Made by a program: the position numbers and the translations under genes | Source: Sinorhizobium saheli | GTDB lineage: Bacteria; Pseudomonadota; Alphaproteobacteria; Rhizobiales; Rhizobiaceae | Assembly: GCF_001651875.1 (NCBI RefSeq) | Contig: NZ_LNQB01000069.1 | Coordinates: 62,001-126,000, forward strand | Reading direction: 5' to 3' | Length of the DNA: 64,000 nucleotides | The notes under the pieces: model-generated | Told to the model about the DNA's origin: nothing | Databases searched by the model: none | Seen by the model: the letters and a program-made list of their open reading frames with translations, nothing else | In this document: positions 53,664-63,118 of the stretch, piece by piece | Position numbering within the stretch: the stretch's first letter is position 1 | How the letters are laid out: the number at the start of each line of letters is the position of its first letter

Positions 53664-55217
53664 TCAGACGCCCGCGGCCTTGGCGAGCGCGCGCTTCTCG
53701 CGCCGGCGCTGGACGGAGGAGGGGATGTTCATCGCCTCGCGATACTTGGCGACGGTCCGCCGGGCGATGTCGACGCCGGCCTGCTTGAGGATGTCGACGA
53801 TGTCGTCGTCCGAGAGCACGGCGTCGGCGCTTTCCTGGTTGATCATCGTGCGGATGCGATGACGGACGGACTCGGCCGAATGGGCGTCGCCGTTTTCCGC
53901 CGAGCCGATCGAGACGGTGAAGAAGTATTTCAGCTCGAAGAGGCCGCGCGGGGTCAGCATGTACTTGTTGGAGGTGACGCGGCTCACCGTCGATTCATGC
54001 ATCTTTATCGCGTCGGCGATGATCCTGAGGTTCAGCGGGCGCAGATGGTCGACGCCGTGAAGGAGGAAGGCGTCCTGCTGCCGGACGATCTCGCTCGCCA
54101 CCTTGAGGATCGTGCGGGCGCGCTGGTCGAGGCTGCGCGTCAGCCAGTTGGCATTCTGCAGGCACTCGTTGAGGAAGGCCTGGTCGCCGCTGTTCTTCTG
54201 GCTGCCGCGCGATATCTCGGCGAAATAGTCGTGATTGACGAGAACCCGGGGCAGCGCGTCGGGATTGAGCTCGACGAGCCAGCCGCCATCGGGTCCGGCG
54301 CGCACGACGACATCGGGAATGATCGACTCGGAGACGCCGGTTTCGAAACTGGTGCCCGGCTTCGGATCAAGCTTGCGGATCTCGGCAAGCATGTCGACGA
54401 GATCCTCCTCGTCGACGCCGCAGATCTTCTTGAGGCTGGCGAAGTCGCGCCGTGCGAGCAGTTCGAGATTGGCGACGAGCGCCTCCATCGCCGGATCGAG
54501 GCGATCGCGGGCGCGCAGCTGGATGGCGAGGCATTCCCCGAGCGTGCGCGCGAAGACGCCCGGCGGATCGAACTGCTGGAGGACGAGGAGCACGCGCGCC
54601 ACGTCCTCGTTCGCCGCGCCGAGCCGCTCCGCCGTCTCGGCGAGATTGGCATGCAGATAGCCGGCATCGTCGAGCTGGTCGATCAGATGCTGGGCGATCA
54701 GCCGGTCGGAGGGGGCGCCGAGCGCGAAGGGAAGCTGCTCGATCAGCGCCTCCCGGAGGGTCTTGCGGCAGGCGACGAAATCGTCGAGATCGTAGCCGTC
54801 GCCGCTGTCGCCGTCGCCGCCCCCCGGCATCGACTTCCACTGGCCGAGGAGTTCCGGAGCATCGGCTCGCTGAGGCGCGGTGTCGTCCTGGAAAACATTG
54901 GCGAAGTCGGCGTCGAGCTCTTCGCTGAGCCGCTCGCCGGGGTGCGATGTGGCGCTGTCATAGAGGTCGCCCCGCCCGGCCGGCTCATCGGCGTCTGCGC
55001 CAGTGTCCGCCGGGGCTGCCGCCGCCTCGTCGCGGCCGATGCGCTCGATCTCGTCGCCGGCCTGGAATTCCAGGAGCGGGTTCTTCTCGACTTCCTGCGC
55101 GATGAATTGCGTCAGCTCGAGATGCGTCATCTGAAGCAGCTGGATCGACTGCATCAGTTGCGGCGTCATGACCAGCGACTGCGACTGTCGCAAATGAAGG
55201 CTGGCGGACAAGGCCAT
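53664..55217 (-). CDS. rpoN: RNA polymerase sigma-54 factor
   Basis: RpoN directs transcription of nitrogen fixation, nitrogen assimilation and C4-dicarboxylate genes in rhizobia. 517 residues: glutamine-rich activator-interacting N-terminus (SLHLRQSQSLVMTPQLMQSI, QLLQMTHLELTQFI), acidic region II, core-binding region, and the RpoN box ARRTVAKYRE at 485-494. The ATG at 55217 (MALSASLHLRQ) is preferred to 55256. The 274-base gap after it (53391-53663) shows no recognised element. Confidence 0.98.
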   Translation of the reverse strand: MALSASLHLRQSQSLVMTPQLMQSIQLLQMTHLELTQFIAQEVEKNPLLEFQAGDEIERIGRDEAAAAPADTGADADEPAGRGDLYDSATSHPGERLSEELDADFANVFQDDTAPQRADAPELLGQWKSMPGGGDGDSGDGYDLDDFVACRKTLREALIEQLPFALGAPSDRLIAQHLIDQLDDAGYLHANLAETAERLGAANEDVARVLLVLQQFDPPGVFARTLGECLAIQLRARDRLDPAMEALVANLELLARRDFASLKKICGVDEEDLVDMLAEIRKLDPKPGTSFETGVSESIIPDVVVRAGPDGGWLVELNPDALPRVLVNHDYFAEISRGSQKNSGDQAFLNECLQNANWLTRSLDQRARTILKVASEIVRQQDAFLLHGVDHLRPLNLRIIADAIKMHESTVSRVTSNKYMLTPRGLFELKYFFTVSIGSAENGDAHSAESVRHRIRTMINQESADAVLSDDDIVDILKQAGVDIARRTVAKYREAMNIPSSVQRRREKRALAKAAGV

Positions 55218-55323
55218 GCTGACGCGAAACTCCCGTCTCCAGGGCCGCGCCTGCATGGACGGGCCCTTTTTTAGAGCGGGATGCGCTCACATGCGTTCGC
55301 GCCACCGCCCTAGCTTTTTGTTC

Positions 55324-55374
55324 TTGCCGCATTTGTGCGACGTCAGGTGGCTCCACCTGACTGCAAAATGCTCC
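55324..55374. repeat. R3 repeat upstream of rpoN
   Basis: CTTGCCGCATTTGTGCGACG, then TCAGGTGGCTCCACCTGACT, then GCAAAATGCTC. The cleanest copy of the nested palindrome: inner CAGGTGG/CCACCTG and outer GCATTT/AAATGC. It lies between the putative rpoN promoter and the rpoN start, so it is in the rpoN leader. Confidence 0.85.
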
Positions 55375-55385
55375 AGTTGGCCCAA

Positions 55386-55414
55386 AAATTGCTTATTAGT
55401 TGGATTTGGTCAAG
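55386..55414 (-). promoter_or_regulatory. Sigma-70-type promoter of rpoN
   Basis: On the minus strand: -35 CTTGAC (55414-55409), a 17-base spacer, -10 CAATTT (55391-55386). The -35 is perfect for rhizobia, the -10 moderate. It would give a leader of about 160 bases carrying the R3 repeat. Confidence 0.5.
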
Positions 55415-55458
55415 CGCAGACGCGGCCGGAGACGGCGGATTCGCCGCGCCGGGCGCGA

Positions 55459-56289
55459 TCACAAGCTGAAGTTATCGCCGAGATAGAGCCTGCGCACGTC
55501 CGGATTGGTGACGATGTCGTTGGCGCGCCCATGCGTCAGCACTTCGCCCGCATGGATGATGTAGGCGCGGTCGATCAGCCCCAGCGTCTCGCGGACATTA
55601 TGGTCGGTGATGAGCACGCCGATGCCCCGCGAGGTCAGATGGCGCACCAGCGCCTGGATGTCGGCGACCGAGATCGGGTCGACGCCGGCGAAGGGTTCGT
55701 CGAGCAGCATGAAGGTTGGATCGGTCGCAAGCGCCCGGGCGATCTCGAGGCGGCGCCGTTCGCCACCGGAAAGGGCGATCGCCGGCGATTTGCGCAGGTG
55801 CGTGATCGAAAATTCGCCAAGCAGGTCGTCGAGCTTCGCCTCGCGCCGGTCGATGTCCTTGTCGTGCACCTCGAGCACGGCGCGGATATTCTCCTCGACC
55901 GTCAGGCCGCGAAAGATCGAGGCCTCCTGCGGCAGGTAGCCGACGCCGAGGCGCGCCCGGCGATACATCGGCATCGTGGTGACGTCGTTGCCGTTGATCT
56001 CGATCGACCCCTCGTCGACCGGCACCAGGCCGGTGATCATGTAGAAGCAGGTCGTCTTGCCGGCGCCGTTGGGGCCGAGCAGGCCGACGGCCTCGCCGCG
56101 ACGCACGACGAGCGACACGCCGTTGACGACGCGGCGCGAACGGTAGGACTTCGTCAGCCCGCGGGCGATCAGCGTGCCGTCGTAGCGCGCCTTGTCGACG
56201 GCGCGGGCAGCCACGACCGTCGCCGACGGCTTCCTCACCCGTTTGCGCTTGTGAAAAAACGGAATCTGCACGAGCGGATCTTGTGTCAA
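55459..56289 (-). CDS. lptB: LPS export ABC ATP-binding protein LptB
   Basis: LptB powers transport of lipopolysaccharide from inner to outer membrane. 276 residues, about 35 longer than the E. coli protein because of a basic N-terminal tail. Walker A GPNGAGKT (72-79), signature LSGGERRR and Walker B FMLLDEPFAGVDP. The apparent start is TTG at 56289, overlapping the lptA stop (TTGA); an internal start is possible, as no ATG lies before the ATPase core. Confidence 0.96.
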   Translation of the reverse strand: MTQDPLVQIPFFHKRKRVRKPSATVVAARAVDKARYDGTLIARGLTKSYRSRRVVNGVSLVVRRGEAVGLLGPNGAGKTTCFYMITGLVPVDEGSIEINGNDVTTMPMYRRARLGVGYLPQEASIFRGLTVEENIRAVLEVHDKDIDRREAKLDDLLGEFSITHLRKSPAIALSGGERRRLEIARALATDPTFMLLDEPFAGVDPISVADIQALVRHLTSRGIGVLITDHNVRETLGLIDRAYIIHAGEVLTHGRANDIVTNPDVRRLYLGDNFSL

Positions 56290-56855
56290 TTCTGCTGCTG
56301 CTTGCGCGACTTCGGATCGAGCTGGATCTGCACGCGGCCGCCGCAGGCCTCGAGCTGGGCTGCGCCCGTGTCCATCTGCACGTTCAACTGGCAGCCGACG
56401 AAGACGTTCTTGCCTTCCGACAGGACCACCTTCTCGCCCTTGAGCACGATCGTCTGCTCGGTCAGGTTGACGAGCCCGCTGTCGCCCGTCGCCTGCTGCG
56501 TGCCGGAGCTCAGGAAGACCTTGCCGTCGACCTCGATCCGGTCGATGTCGGCGTCGCCGCTGGTGACGGTCGCGCCCTCGGTCGCCTTGTAGAAGACGGT
56601 CATCGTGCCGGCCTGCAGCGTCGTCGTGCCCTGGACGACCTTCACATTGCCGGTGAAGATCGCCTTGCTTTCGGGATCCTTGATCTCGAGCTTGTCGCTC
56701 TCGATCTGGATCGGCTTGTCGTTGGAGAGCTGGATGCCCTTCATACGGCTGGAGGTCGCCTGCGCCGCGGCGCCGGAAACAATCAGCAAGGTGCCGAATC
56801 CGGCAGCGGCCAGAGCGGCTGAAATCTTCAAAAAGGCGGCGGGTTTGACCGACAT
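56286..56855 (-). CDS. lptA: LPS transport periplasmic protein LptA
   Basis: LptA forms the periplasmic bridge that carries LPS between LptC and LptD. 189 residues with an N-terminal signal sequence (about 1-32; ALAAAGFGTLLIVSGAAAQA) and one OstA-like beta-jellyroll domain (LEIKDPESKAIFTGNVKVVQ). Two cysteines near the C-terminus are unusual. It lies between lptC and lptB, overlapping lptB by 4 bases. Confidence 0.95.
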   Translation of the reverse strand: MSVKPAAFLKISAALAAAGFGTLLIVSGAAAQATSSRMKGIQLSNDKPIQIESDKLEIKDPESKAIFTGNVKVVQGTTTLQAGTMTVFYKATEGATVTSGDADIDRIEVDGKVFLSSGTQQATGDSGLVNLTEQTIVLKGEKVVLSEGKNVFVGCQLNVQMDTGAAQLEACGGRVQIQLDPKSRKQQQN

Positions 56856-56873
56856 GGTTGCACCGGAGCTCTG

Positions 56874-57542
56874 TTATTTTGCGTTCTTGCGGATGGCGGT
56901 GGGTTCGACGTTGACCCGTACCATGCCTTCGAATGTTACAATACGTCCCTTATCTGTCATTCGCAGCTTCTGCGCAATGATCGATCCGCCCTTCATGCTG
57001 ATCGCAATCGGTTGTTTCGTTTCCATTTCGCCGGCATTGATGTTCAGATAGGCCGACTGGAAATCGGCGTTGACGCCATTATTCATGGAAATAGTGAACG
57101 GCGCGTTCATGTCGAGCGTGTTCGCGCCACGGTCGTAAATTCCGCTCTCCGCATCGACGGTCGCGATCAGCGTGTCGTTGACCGGCATCTCGGCGTGAAT
57201 CGTCTCCAGCGTGATGATGTTCGGATTGGCGATGTCCTGAAGCGCGCGCAGAGCCTTCATCGAATAGCTGATATCCTGCTTGTTGCGGCCGGAAATCGCC
57301 GGGTTCTGCATGACGATCTTGCCGTTCTCGATCGTCGCCGTGTCGAGGTGCAGTTCTTCCGGCAGGAAGGCGCGGACGAAGGAAACCGCCATGAAGATCA
57401 ATGCGATCGCACCCGCGGCCAGCGGCAGAATGACCTTGAGCCGGCGCACGCGCGCCGAATGCCGCGCGGCCGAAGCGTAAGCCTCGGCGGAGCTCGTGCC
57501 CGAATCGATAAAGAGTTCGGGAGATCGCGCTTCGTTCAGCAT
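56874..57542 (-). CDS. lptC: LPS export protein LptC
   Basis: LptC is the bitopic inner-membrane protein that takes LPS from LptBFG to LptA. 222 residues from Met at 57542 (MLNEARSPELFID), with one N-terminal membrane helix (about 36-55; VILPLAAGAIALIFMAVSF) and a periplasmic domain. An earlier Met at 57596 is in frame; neither start has a strong ribosome binding site. First gene of the lptC-lptA-lptB-rpoN-hpf-ptsN set. The 344-base gap 57543-57886 to the divergent peptidase gene shows no motif I recognise. Confidence 0.9.
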   Translation of the reverse strand: MLNEARSPELFIDSGTSSAEAYASAARHSARVRRLKVILPLAAGAIALIFMAVSFVRAFLPEELHLDTATIENGKIVMQNPAISGRNKQDISYSMKALRALQDIANPNIITLETIHAEMPVNDTLIATVDAESGIYDRGANTLDMNAPFTISMNNGVNADFQSAYLNINAGEMETKQPIAISMKGGSIIAQKLRMTDKGRIVTFEGMVRVNVEPTAIRKNAK

Positions 57543-57886
57543 GGAGGGCCTGTCAGTTCGTTGGATCGCGGAATTCCGGGAAACCCGCATATACATACAC
57601 TGGCGTAAGTCACGGCGAATATGGTTATTTTGCTACCGTCCGACAATGGAGCGGCAAAAACTTTGCACGGCGGCGAGTGCAGGCGCCTTGGTGTCGAGCC
57701 GCCGTCCTCTTGGCCTGGCTGGTACATGCTCCCTCATATTGGTATCGATTTGAGGAAGCATGCGGCAAGGCATGATACCTTCGGCGGCCTTGCGCCACCG
57801 CAAGACCTAGCTTGCCGCGGCTCGCGCAGATAGCATGTTCCGCGGGAAACTGACAGGACCCGGGGCAAAGAAATCGGGAGATACTC

Positions 57887-58846
57887 ATGGACGAACTCGC
57901 CATTGCCGACCGCCGCCATCTGCGAAGGAAGTTGAGCTTCTGGCGATGGGCGACGGCTGCCATCCTCGCCATTGCCGGTTTCGCGCTGTTTGCCTATTCC
58001 GGATGGGGTGAAGTCCGGGAACGCGCGCGCGATCACGTGGCGCGCGTGAGCGTTTCGGGGCTCATCCGCGATGACCGGGAACTGGTCGAGCGGCTCGAGC
58101 GGATCGCCGACAACCCGTCCGTCAAGGCGTTGATCGTGACGATATCGTCGCCGGGCGGCACCACCTATGGCGGCGAGGTCATCTACAAGGCGATCCGCAA
58201 GGTCGCGGCGAAGAAGCCGGTCGTCTCGGACGTCCGCACGCTTGCCGCCTCCGCCGGCTACCTGATCGCGCTCGCCGGCGACCGGATCGTCGCCGGCGAG
58301 ACGTCGATCACCGGCTCGATCGGCGTCATTTTCCAGTATCCGCAGGTCAAGAACCTGATGGACAAGGTCGGCGTGTCGCTGGAATCGATCAAGTCGAGGC
58401 CGCTCAAGGCCGAGCCGTCGCCGTTCCATCCGCCGAGCGACGAGGCGCGGGCGATGATCCAGACGATGATCGACGACAGCTATGCCTGGTTCGTCGATCT
58501 GGTGGCCGAGCGGCGTAAACTGCCGCGAGCGGATGCGCTTGCCCTGGCCGACGGCCGGATATTCACCGGGCGGCAGGCGCTCGAGGGCAAGCTCGTCGAC
58601 ACACTCGGCGGCGACGACGAGATCCGGGCCTTCCTGGCCGAGCGCAAGGTCTCGAAGGACCTTCCGGTCGTCGATTGGGAGGCGCCGAGCGGCGCGCTGT
58701 CCTTCGGGCTCGCGACGCAGGCCGCCGAATGGCTCAAGCTGTTGGGATATGACGCTTTTCCCGCGACGAAGGGCGCCGAAAAACTGGGCCTGGACAAGTT
58801 GTTTCTTGACGGTCTTGTCTCGGTTTGGCAGGTTGATGGGCAATGA
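57887..58846 (+). CDS. S49 family signal peptide peptidase-like protein
   Basis: A 319-residue SppA-like membrane serine protease, which degrades signal peptides. One N-terminal membrane helix (about 20-40), a ClpP-like core with nucleophile S122 ([13 protein letters not shown]) and general-base K174 ([11 protein letters not shown]). Single S49 unit, as in short bacterial SppA. Divergent from lptC. Confidence 0.93.
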   Translation: MDELAIADRRHLRRKLSFWRWATAAILAIAGFALFAYSGWGEVRERARDHVARVSVSGLIRDDRELVERLERIADNPSVKALIVTISSPGGTTYGGEVIYKAIRKVAAKKPVVSDVRTLAASAGYLIALAGDRIVAGETSITGSIGVIFQYPQVKNLMDKVGVSLESIKSRPLKAEPSPFHPPSDEARAMIQTMIDDSYAWFVDLVAERRKLPRADALALADGRIFTGRQALEGKLVDTLGGDDEIRAFLAERKVSKDLPVVDWEAPSGALSFGLATQAAEWLKLLGYDAFPATKGAEKLGLDKLFLDGLVSVWQVDGQ

Positions 58847-58901
58847 GGAAGCCACCTTCCGCCGCTCTGCGCCCTGCAGCACCGCACGTCTCGTTCAGAC
58901 A

Positions 58902-58965
58902 TGCAAAGGTCGCTGCGGCAGCTGGATGGGGGCCTTAAATCCGCTTGGATTTAGGGAAACGTTCC
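58902..58965. repeat. Degraded R2 repeat, reverse orientation
   Basis: CATGCAAAGGTCGCTGCGGC, then an eroded stretch, then CCTTAAATCC-GCTT-GGATTTAGGG (58933-58956) and AAAC. It matches the reverse complement of R2 (linker then left hairpin), with an internal deletion and a lost right hairpin. It lies between the S49 peptidase gene and ihfB. Confidence 0.55.
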
Positions 58966-59051
58966 GGTGGCCCGGTGGCCGCAGGCAGGATTCGAGGCCT
59001 TCCGAATTTCGCGAGACGCAGAGAAGAAGCAAAAAAACCAAGGGGGCGAAA

Positions 59052-59363
59052 GTGATCAAGTCAGAACTGGTGCAGATTGTCGCCGCGCGCAATCCGCATC
59101 TCTATCACCGCGATGTCGAGAATATCGTCAATGCGGTACTCGATGAGATCACGGATGCGCTCGCCGCCGGAAACCGCGTCGAACTGCGCGGCTTCGGTGC
59201 CTTCTCGGTGAAGAACCGCCCGTCGCGTTCCGGCCGTAACCCGCGCACCGGCGATTCCGTCTTCGTCGAGGAAAAATGGGTGCCCTTCTTCAAGACGGGC
59301 AAGGAGCTGCGCGAGCGGCTCAATCCCGGCATGAACGGCAAGGACGACAGCGAAAAGGACTGA
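59052..59363 (+). CDS. ihfB: Integration host factor beta subunit
   Basis: IHF bends DNA and serves sigma-54 promoters, recombination and replication. 103 residues with a GTG start at 59052 giving the family N-terminus [20 protein letters not shown]. The DNA-binding arm with [20 protein letters not shown] (proline at the tip) is intact. The C-terminal tail ([11 protein letters not shown]) is acidic. rpoN, which depends on IHF for some promoters, is 4 kb away. Confidence 0.97.
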   Translation: MIKSELVQIVAARNPHLYHRDVENIVNAVLDEITDALAAGNRVELRGFGAFSVKNRPSRSGRNPRTGDSVFVEEKWVPFFKTGKELRERLNPGMNGKDDSEKD

Positions 59364-59542
59364 CGACAAGGGCCGCAGCATCGCAAGGAGGGGCCGAGGC
59401 GTCCTCCGGCGAGCGGCTGCGTCTCCTTTGAATGCGCGCGGCGCGCCGGCCGAAGCTGGCAGGCGAGCCGACGCGACAGCGGGACGAGACGCGCGCGGCT
59501 TTCCGCCGAGGTCTCGTTTCAATCCATGGTCGGAGCGGGTGC

Positions 59543-59887
59543 ATGCTCAAGAAGCTGGTCAATATCGTGATATTCGTGCCGCTCGGCATTCTTCTCATCG
59601 TGCTGAGCGTCGCCAATCGCCAGACGGTGACGCTTGCAATCAATCCGTTCGACACGGCCGACCGCATGCTTTCGGTTTCGGCACCCTTTTTCGTCTTCCT
59701 CTTTCTCGCCGCCATCCTCGGTCTCGTTCTTGGAGCCGCGGTGACCTGGTTCGCCCAGGGAAAATACCGCCGCCGCGCCCGCAACGAGGCGAGCGAGGCC
59801 ATGAAATGGCACCGCGAAGCGGAGAAGCACCGCAGCCAGGCGGAGAAGCTGGCGGCGCAGACAACCCTGCCGTCGCCTCAGAATTGA
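59543..59887 (+). CDS. LapA (DUF1049) domain membrane protein
   Basis: A 114-residue protein with two membrane helices (about 5-23 and 46-68) and a basic coiled-coil tail (70-110), typical of LapA/DUF1049 proteins; E. coli LapA works with LapB in control of LPS synthesis. The ATG at 59543 is preferred because it begins the first helix; upstream frame is intergenic. It follows ihfB, as in many proteobacteria. Confidence 0.88.
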   Translation: MLKKLVNIVIFVPLGILLIVLSVANRQTVTLAINPFDTADRMLSVSAPFFVFLFLAAILGLVLGAAVTWFAQGKYRRRARNEASEAMKWHREAEKHRSQAEKLAAQTTLPSPQN

Positions 59888-59911
59888 GGCGCCTTACTAT
59901 TACTTGGCCGC

Positions 59912-60370
59912 TTACTTGGCCGCTTGGGAAGCGCCGCTGACCGCGAGGTTGAAGTCCGAAAAGAACTGCTGCGCGAGCTTGCGCGCCGTCGAATCGATCA
60001 GGCGCGAGCCGAGCTGCGCGAGCTTGCCGCCAACCTCCGCCTTGACGGCATAGCGCAGCAAGGTCTCCGCGTCCTCCTCGGCGAGCGTGACGTCGGCGCC
60101 GCCCCTGGCGAAGCCGGCTATGCCGCCCTTGCCTTCGCCCGATATCGTGTAGCTCTCGGGCGGGCTCAGGTTGGAGAGGATGACGTGGCCGTTGAAGGTC
60201 GCCGAAACCGGGCCGATCTTGATCTTGACCACGGCGGCGAGCTCCGTCGGCGATTTCATTTCCAGCGACTGGCATCCCGGAATGCAGCGCCTCAGGGTCT
60301 CGGGGTCGTTCAGGCCTTGCCAGACGGCATCGCGTCGGGCCGCGATGCGTTCCTCTCCCGTCATCTCCAT
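59912..60370 (-). CDS. CoxG-like SRPBCC protein
   Basis: A 152-residue carbon monoxide dehydrogenase subunit G (CoxG)-like protein. The family opening MEMTGEERIAARRDAVWQGL and RCIPGCQSLE are clear. CoxG is needed for CO dehydrogenase maturation or anchoring, but no cox genes are nearby, and stand-alone members are common. The ATG at 60370 follows GGGAGGAGACGTTC. It is opposite in strand to its neighbours. Confidence 0.92.
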   Translation of the reverse strand: MEMTGEERIAARRDAVWQGLNDPETLRRCIPGCQSLEMKSPTELAAVVKIKIGPVSATFNGHVILSNLSPPESYTISGEGKGGIAGFARGGADVTLAEEDAETLLRYAVKAEVGGKLAQLGSRLIDSTARKLAQQFFSDFNLAVSGASQAAK

Positions 60371-60559
60371 GAACGTCTCCTCCCGTTTGCTCCTCGCTTC
60401 GATCTTCGCAACCGGAAACGGCTTTGCCAAGAGCATTCGCGGTGCTATTGCACCCCTTGAGCAATGGCGGCTACGGCGCCGCGCGTCTCCTCGACGCGCA
60501 AGCACCATCCGGGAGGCCGGTCGGCCGCCAAGATTTGAACAGGTCCAAGGGTCAGCCTC

Positions 60560-61717
60560 GTGAAGGAAAAGGATCGGCGATCGAAGAATGCCTCCGTCAC
60601 CGCGGCCAAGGGCCGTGGCGCGGAGGCGCGCGGCGGCCGCCAGGAACTGAGGCACCAGCCACCGAAGGGGAGCGGGCCGAAGGGAAGGACCGGCGGTCCG
60701 CCTCAACCGAAACCCCTGCCGCAGAAGACGAAGCCGCATGAGCCGGGACGCGCCGTGGCGCCGGAGAATGCGCCCGCACGCCGCATCGAGATCAGGCCCG
60801 GCGAGAAGCCGGCCGAGACGGTGCCGCTCATCCTCGTGACGGCGGCGACCGCCGGCTATCACCTGATCGACAGCGGCAACGGCGAGAAACTGGAGCAGTA
60901 CGGCCCCTATCGCATCGTCCGCCCGGAGGCACAGGCGCTGTGGCCGAAGGCCCTGCCGCCGGCGATCTGGGAGAAGGCCGATGCCGTCTTCACCGGCGAT
61001 ACCGACGAGGACGGCATGGGGCGCTGGCGTTTTCCGCGCGAGGTGCTCGGCGAGACCTGGCCGATGCAGCTTCTCGACACGGACTTCCTCGGCCGCTTCA
61101 CCTCCTTCCGCCATGTCGGCGTCTTTCCGGAACAGCTTGCCCACTGGTCATGGATGAAGGACCAGGTGGAGGCCGCCGGCCGGCCCCTCAAGGTGCTGAA
61201 CCTCTTCGGCTATACCGGCGTCGCCTCGCTGATCGCGGCCAGGGCGGGCGCGGAGGTGACCCATGTCGACGCCTCCAGGAAGGCGATCGGCTGGGCGCGC
61301 GAGAACCAGGCGTTGGCGCGCGCCGAAAAGCTGCCGATCCGCTGGATCTGCGACGACGCGATGAAATTCATCCAGCGCGAGGAGCGGCGCGGCAGCCGCT
61401 ACGACATCATCCTGACCGACCCGCCCAAATTCGGCCGCGGCCCGAACGGCGAAATCTGGCAGCTCTTCGACCACCTTGCGGCAATGCTCGACATCTGCCG
61501 CGAGATCCTGTCGCCGGAGGCGCGCGGCCTCGTGCTCACCGCCTATTCCATCCGCGCCAGCTTCTATTCGATCCATGAGCTGATGCGCGAGACGATGCGC
61601 GGGCGCGGCGGCCGGGTCGAATCGGGCGAGCTCATCATCCGCGAGGGCGGTCTCGACGGCTCGACGCCCGGCCGGGCGCTCTCCACCTCCCTCTTCAGCC
61701 GCTGGGTACCGAAATGA
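60560..61717 (+). CDS. Class I SAM-dependent rRNA methyltransferase-like protein
   Basis: A 385-residue RlmK/RlmI-like methyltransferase. An 85-residue basic, proline- and glycine-rich, likely disordered tail precedes the domain. SAM motif NLFGYTGVASL (214-224), acidic VTHVDASRKA, and DPPKFG (287-292) resemble the RlmI/RlmK family that methylates 23S rRNA. GTG start at 60560. The TGA overlaps the next ATG (61714-61717), so it is coupled to the SpoU gene. Whether the tail is translated in full is uncertain. Confidence 0.87.
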   Translation: MKEKDRRSKNASVTAAKGRGAEARGGRQELRHQPPKGSGPKGRTGGPPQPKPLPQKTKPHEPGRAVAPENAPARRIEIRPGEKPAETVPLILVTAATAGYHLIDSGNGEKLEQYGPYRIVRPEAQALWPKALPPAIWEKADAVFTGDTDEDGMGRWRFPREVLGETWPMQLLDTDFLGRFTSFRHVGVFPEQLAHWSWMKDQVEAAGRPLKVLNLFGYTGVASLIAARAGAEVTHVDASRKAIGWARENQALARAEKLPIRWICDDAMKFIQREERRGSRYDIILTDPPKFGRGPNGEIWQLFDHLAAMLDICREILSPEARGLVLTAYSIRASFYSIHELMRETMRGRGGRVESGELIIREGGLDGSTPGRALSTSLFSRWVPK

Positions 61718-62571
61718 ACCACGACAGAAGCGATCACGCCACGCCGCGCGTCGGCCAGGTGAAGGAGGTCACCAGCCTCGCCAATCCGATCATCAAGGAC
61801 ATTCGCGGGCTCGCCCAGAAGAAGCACCGCGACGAGACGCATTCCTTCATGGCCGAGGGGCTGAAGCTCGTCATCGACGCGCTCGACCTCGGCTGGAAGA
61901 TCAAGACGCTCGTCTATGCCAAGGCCGCGAAGGGCAAGCCGCAGGTGGAGCAGGTGGCGGCGAAGACCGTCGCCAAGGGCGGGCTGGTGCTCGAGGTCAG
62001 CGAGAAGGTGATCTCGACCATCACCCGGCGCGACAATCCGCAGATGGTGGTCGGCATCTTCGAGCAGCGCTACCGGGCGCTGAAGGACATCCATCCCCAG
62101 GAGGGCGAGACCTATGTGGCGCTCGACCGCGTGCGTGATCCCGGCAATCTCGGCACGATCATCCGCACGGCGGACGCTGCCGGCGCCTCCGGTGTCATCC
62201 TCGTCGGCGAGACCACCGATCCCTTCTCGCTCGAAACCGTGCGCGCGACGATGGGCTCCGTCTTCGCCATGCCGATCGCGCGGGCGGGTGCCGAGGATTT
62301 CATCAGTTGGCAGAAATCGGCGGGCGTCCAGGTGGTGGCGACGCATCTGGCGGGTTCGGTCGACTATCGCACGATCGACTACCGCTCGAAGCCGGTCGTG
62401 CTCTTGATGGGCAACGAACAGGTGGGCCTGCCGGTTGAACTCGCGCGCGAAGCCGGCGCGCTCGCCCGCATCCCGCAGGCAGGGCGCGCCGATTCGCTCA
62501 ATCTCGCGATCGCCACCGGCATCATGCTGTTCGAGGCCCGCCGTCATCTCCTGTCCCTGGATGCCTTATGA
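61714..62571 (+). CDS. TrmH/SpoU family RNA methyltransferase
   Basis: A 285-residue SPOUT-class 2'-O-methyltransferase (RlmB/TrmH type). Its N-terminal substrate-binding domain (about 12-100) and trefoil-knot domain contain motif 1 ([20 protein letters not shown]), motif 2 ([14 protein letters not shown]) and motif 3 ([16 protein letters not shown]). The RNA target cannot be told. Overlaps neighbours by 4 bases on both sides (ATGA), forming a coupled three-gene operon with lspA. Confidence 0.94.
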   Translation: MNHDRSDHATPRVGQVKEVTSLANPIIKDIRGLAQKKHRDETHSFMAEGLKLVIDALDLGWKIKTLVYAKAAKGKPQVEQVAAKTVAKGGLVLEVSEKVISTITRRDNPQMVVGIFEQRYRALKDIHPQEGETYVALDRVRDPGNLGTIIRTADAAGASGVILVGETTDPFSLETVRATMGSVFAMPIARAGAEDFISWQKSAGVQVVATHLAGSVDYRTIDYRSKPVVLLMGNEQVGLPVELAREAGALARIPQAGRADSLNLAIATGIMLFEARRHLLSLDAL

Positions 62572-63071
62572 TGAATGAAGCAAGGACCCTGTTCTCGCGG
62601 CCGCTGCCGATCGCGCTCTTCATCCTCGTCGCGATCGCGGCCGATCAGCTTATCAAGTATCTGGTCGAAGCCTTTCTGCCGTTCCAGGAGGCGGTGCCCG
62701 TCGTTCCGATGCTCGCGCTCTACCGGACCTATAATTACGGCGTCGCCTTCTCCATGCTCTCCGGCATGGAAGGCTGGTTCATCGTCGGCATCCGGCTGGC
62801 GGTCGTCGCCTTCGTCGTCTGGCTGTGGCGCCGCACGCCGAGCGACCGCTTCTTCGCCCATCTCGGCTATGCGATGATCATCGCCGGCGCGCTCGGCAAT
62901 CTCGTCGACCGGCTGCTCTTCGGCTATGTCATCGACTATATCCTGTTCCACACGGCCACTTGGTCCTTTGCGGTCTTCAATCTGGCCGACAGCTTCATCA
63001 CGCTCGGCGCCGGCGCGATCATTGTCGACGAACTGCTGCAGGCAAAAAGAACGCGTTCGCTAAAACTTTAG
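62568..63071 (+). CDS. lspA: Lipoprotein signal peptidase II
   Basis: LspA cleaves signal peptides from diacylated prolipoproteins. 167 residues, four membrane helices, with catalytic aspartates D123 (GYVIDYI) and D141 (FNLADSF). The start overlaps the SpoU gene by 4 bases. Confidence 0.97.
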   Translation: MMNEARTLFSRPLPIALFILVAIAADQLIKYLVEAFLPFQEAVPVVPMLALYRTYNYGVAFSMLSGMEGWFIVGIRLAVVAFVVWLWRRTPSDRFFAHLGYAMIIAGALGNLVDRLLFGYVIDYILFHTATWSFAVFNLADSFITLGAGAIIVDELLQAKRTRSLKL

Positions 63072-63118
63072 AGAGGCGCTGAAGGCATTCGGAAGGCTCG
63101 CCATGCTACGCCCGGGGC

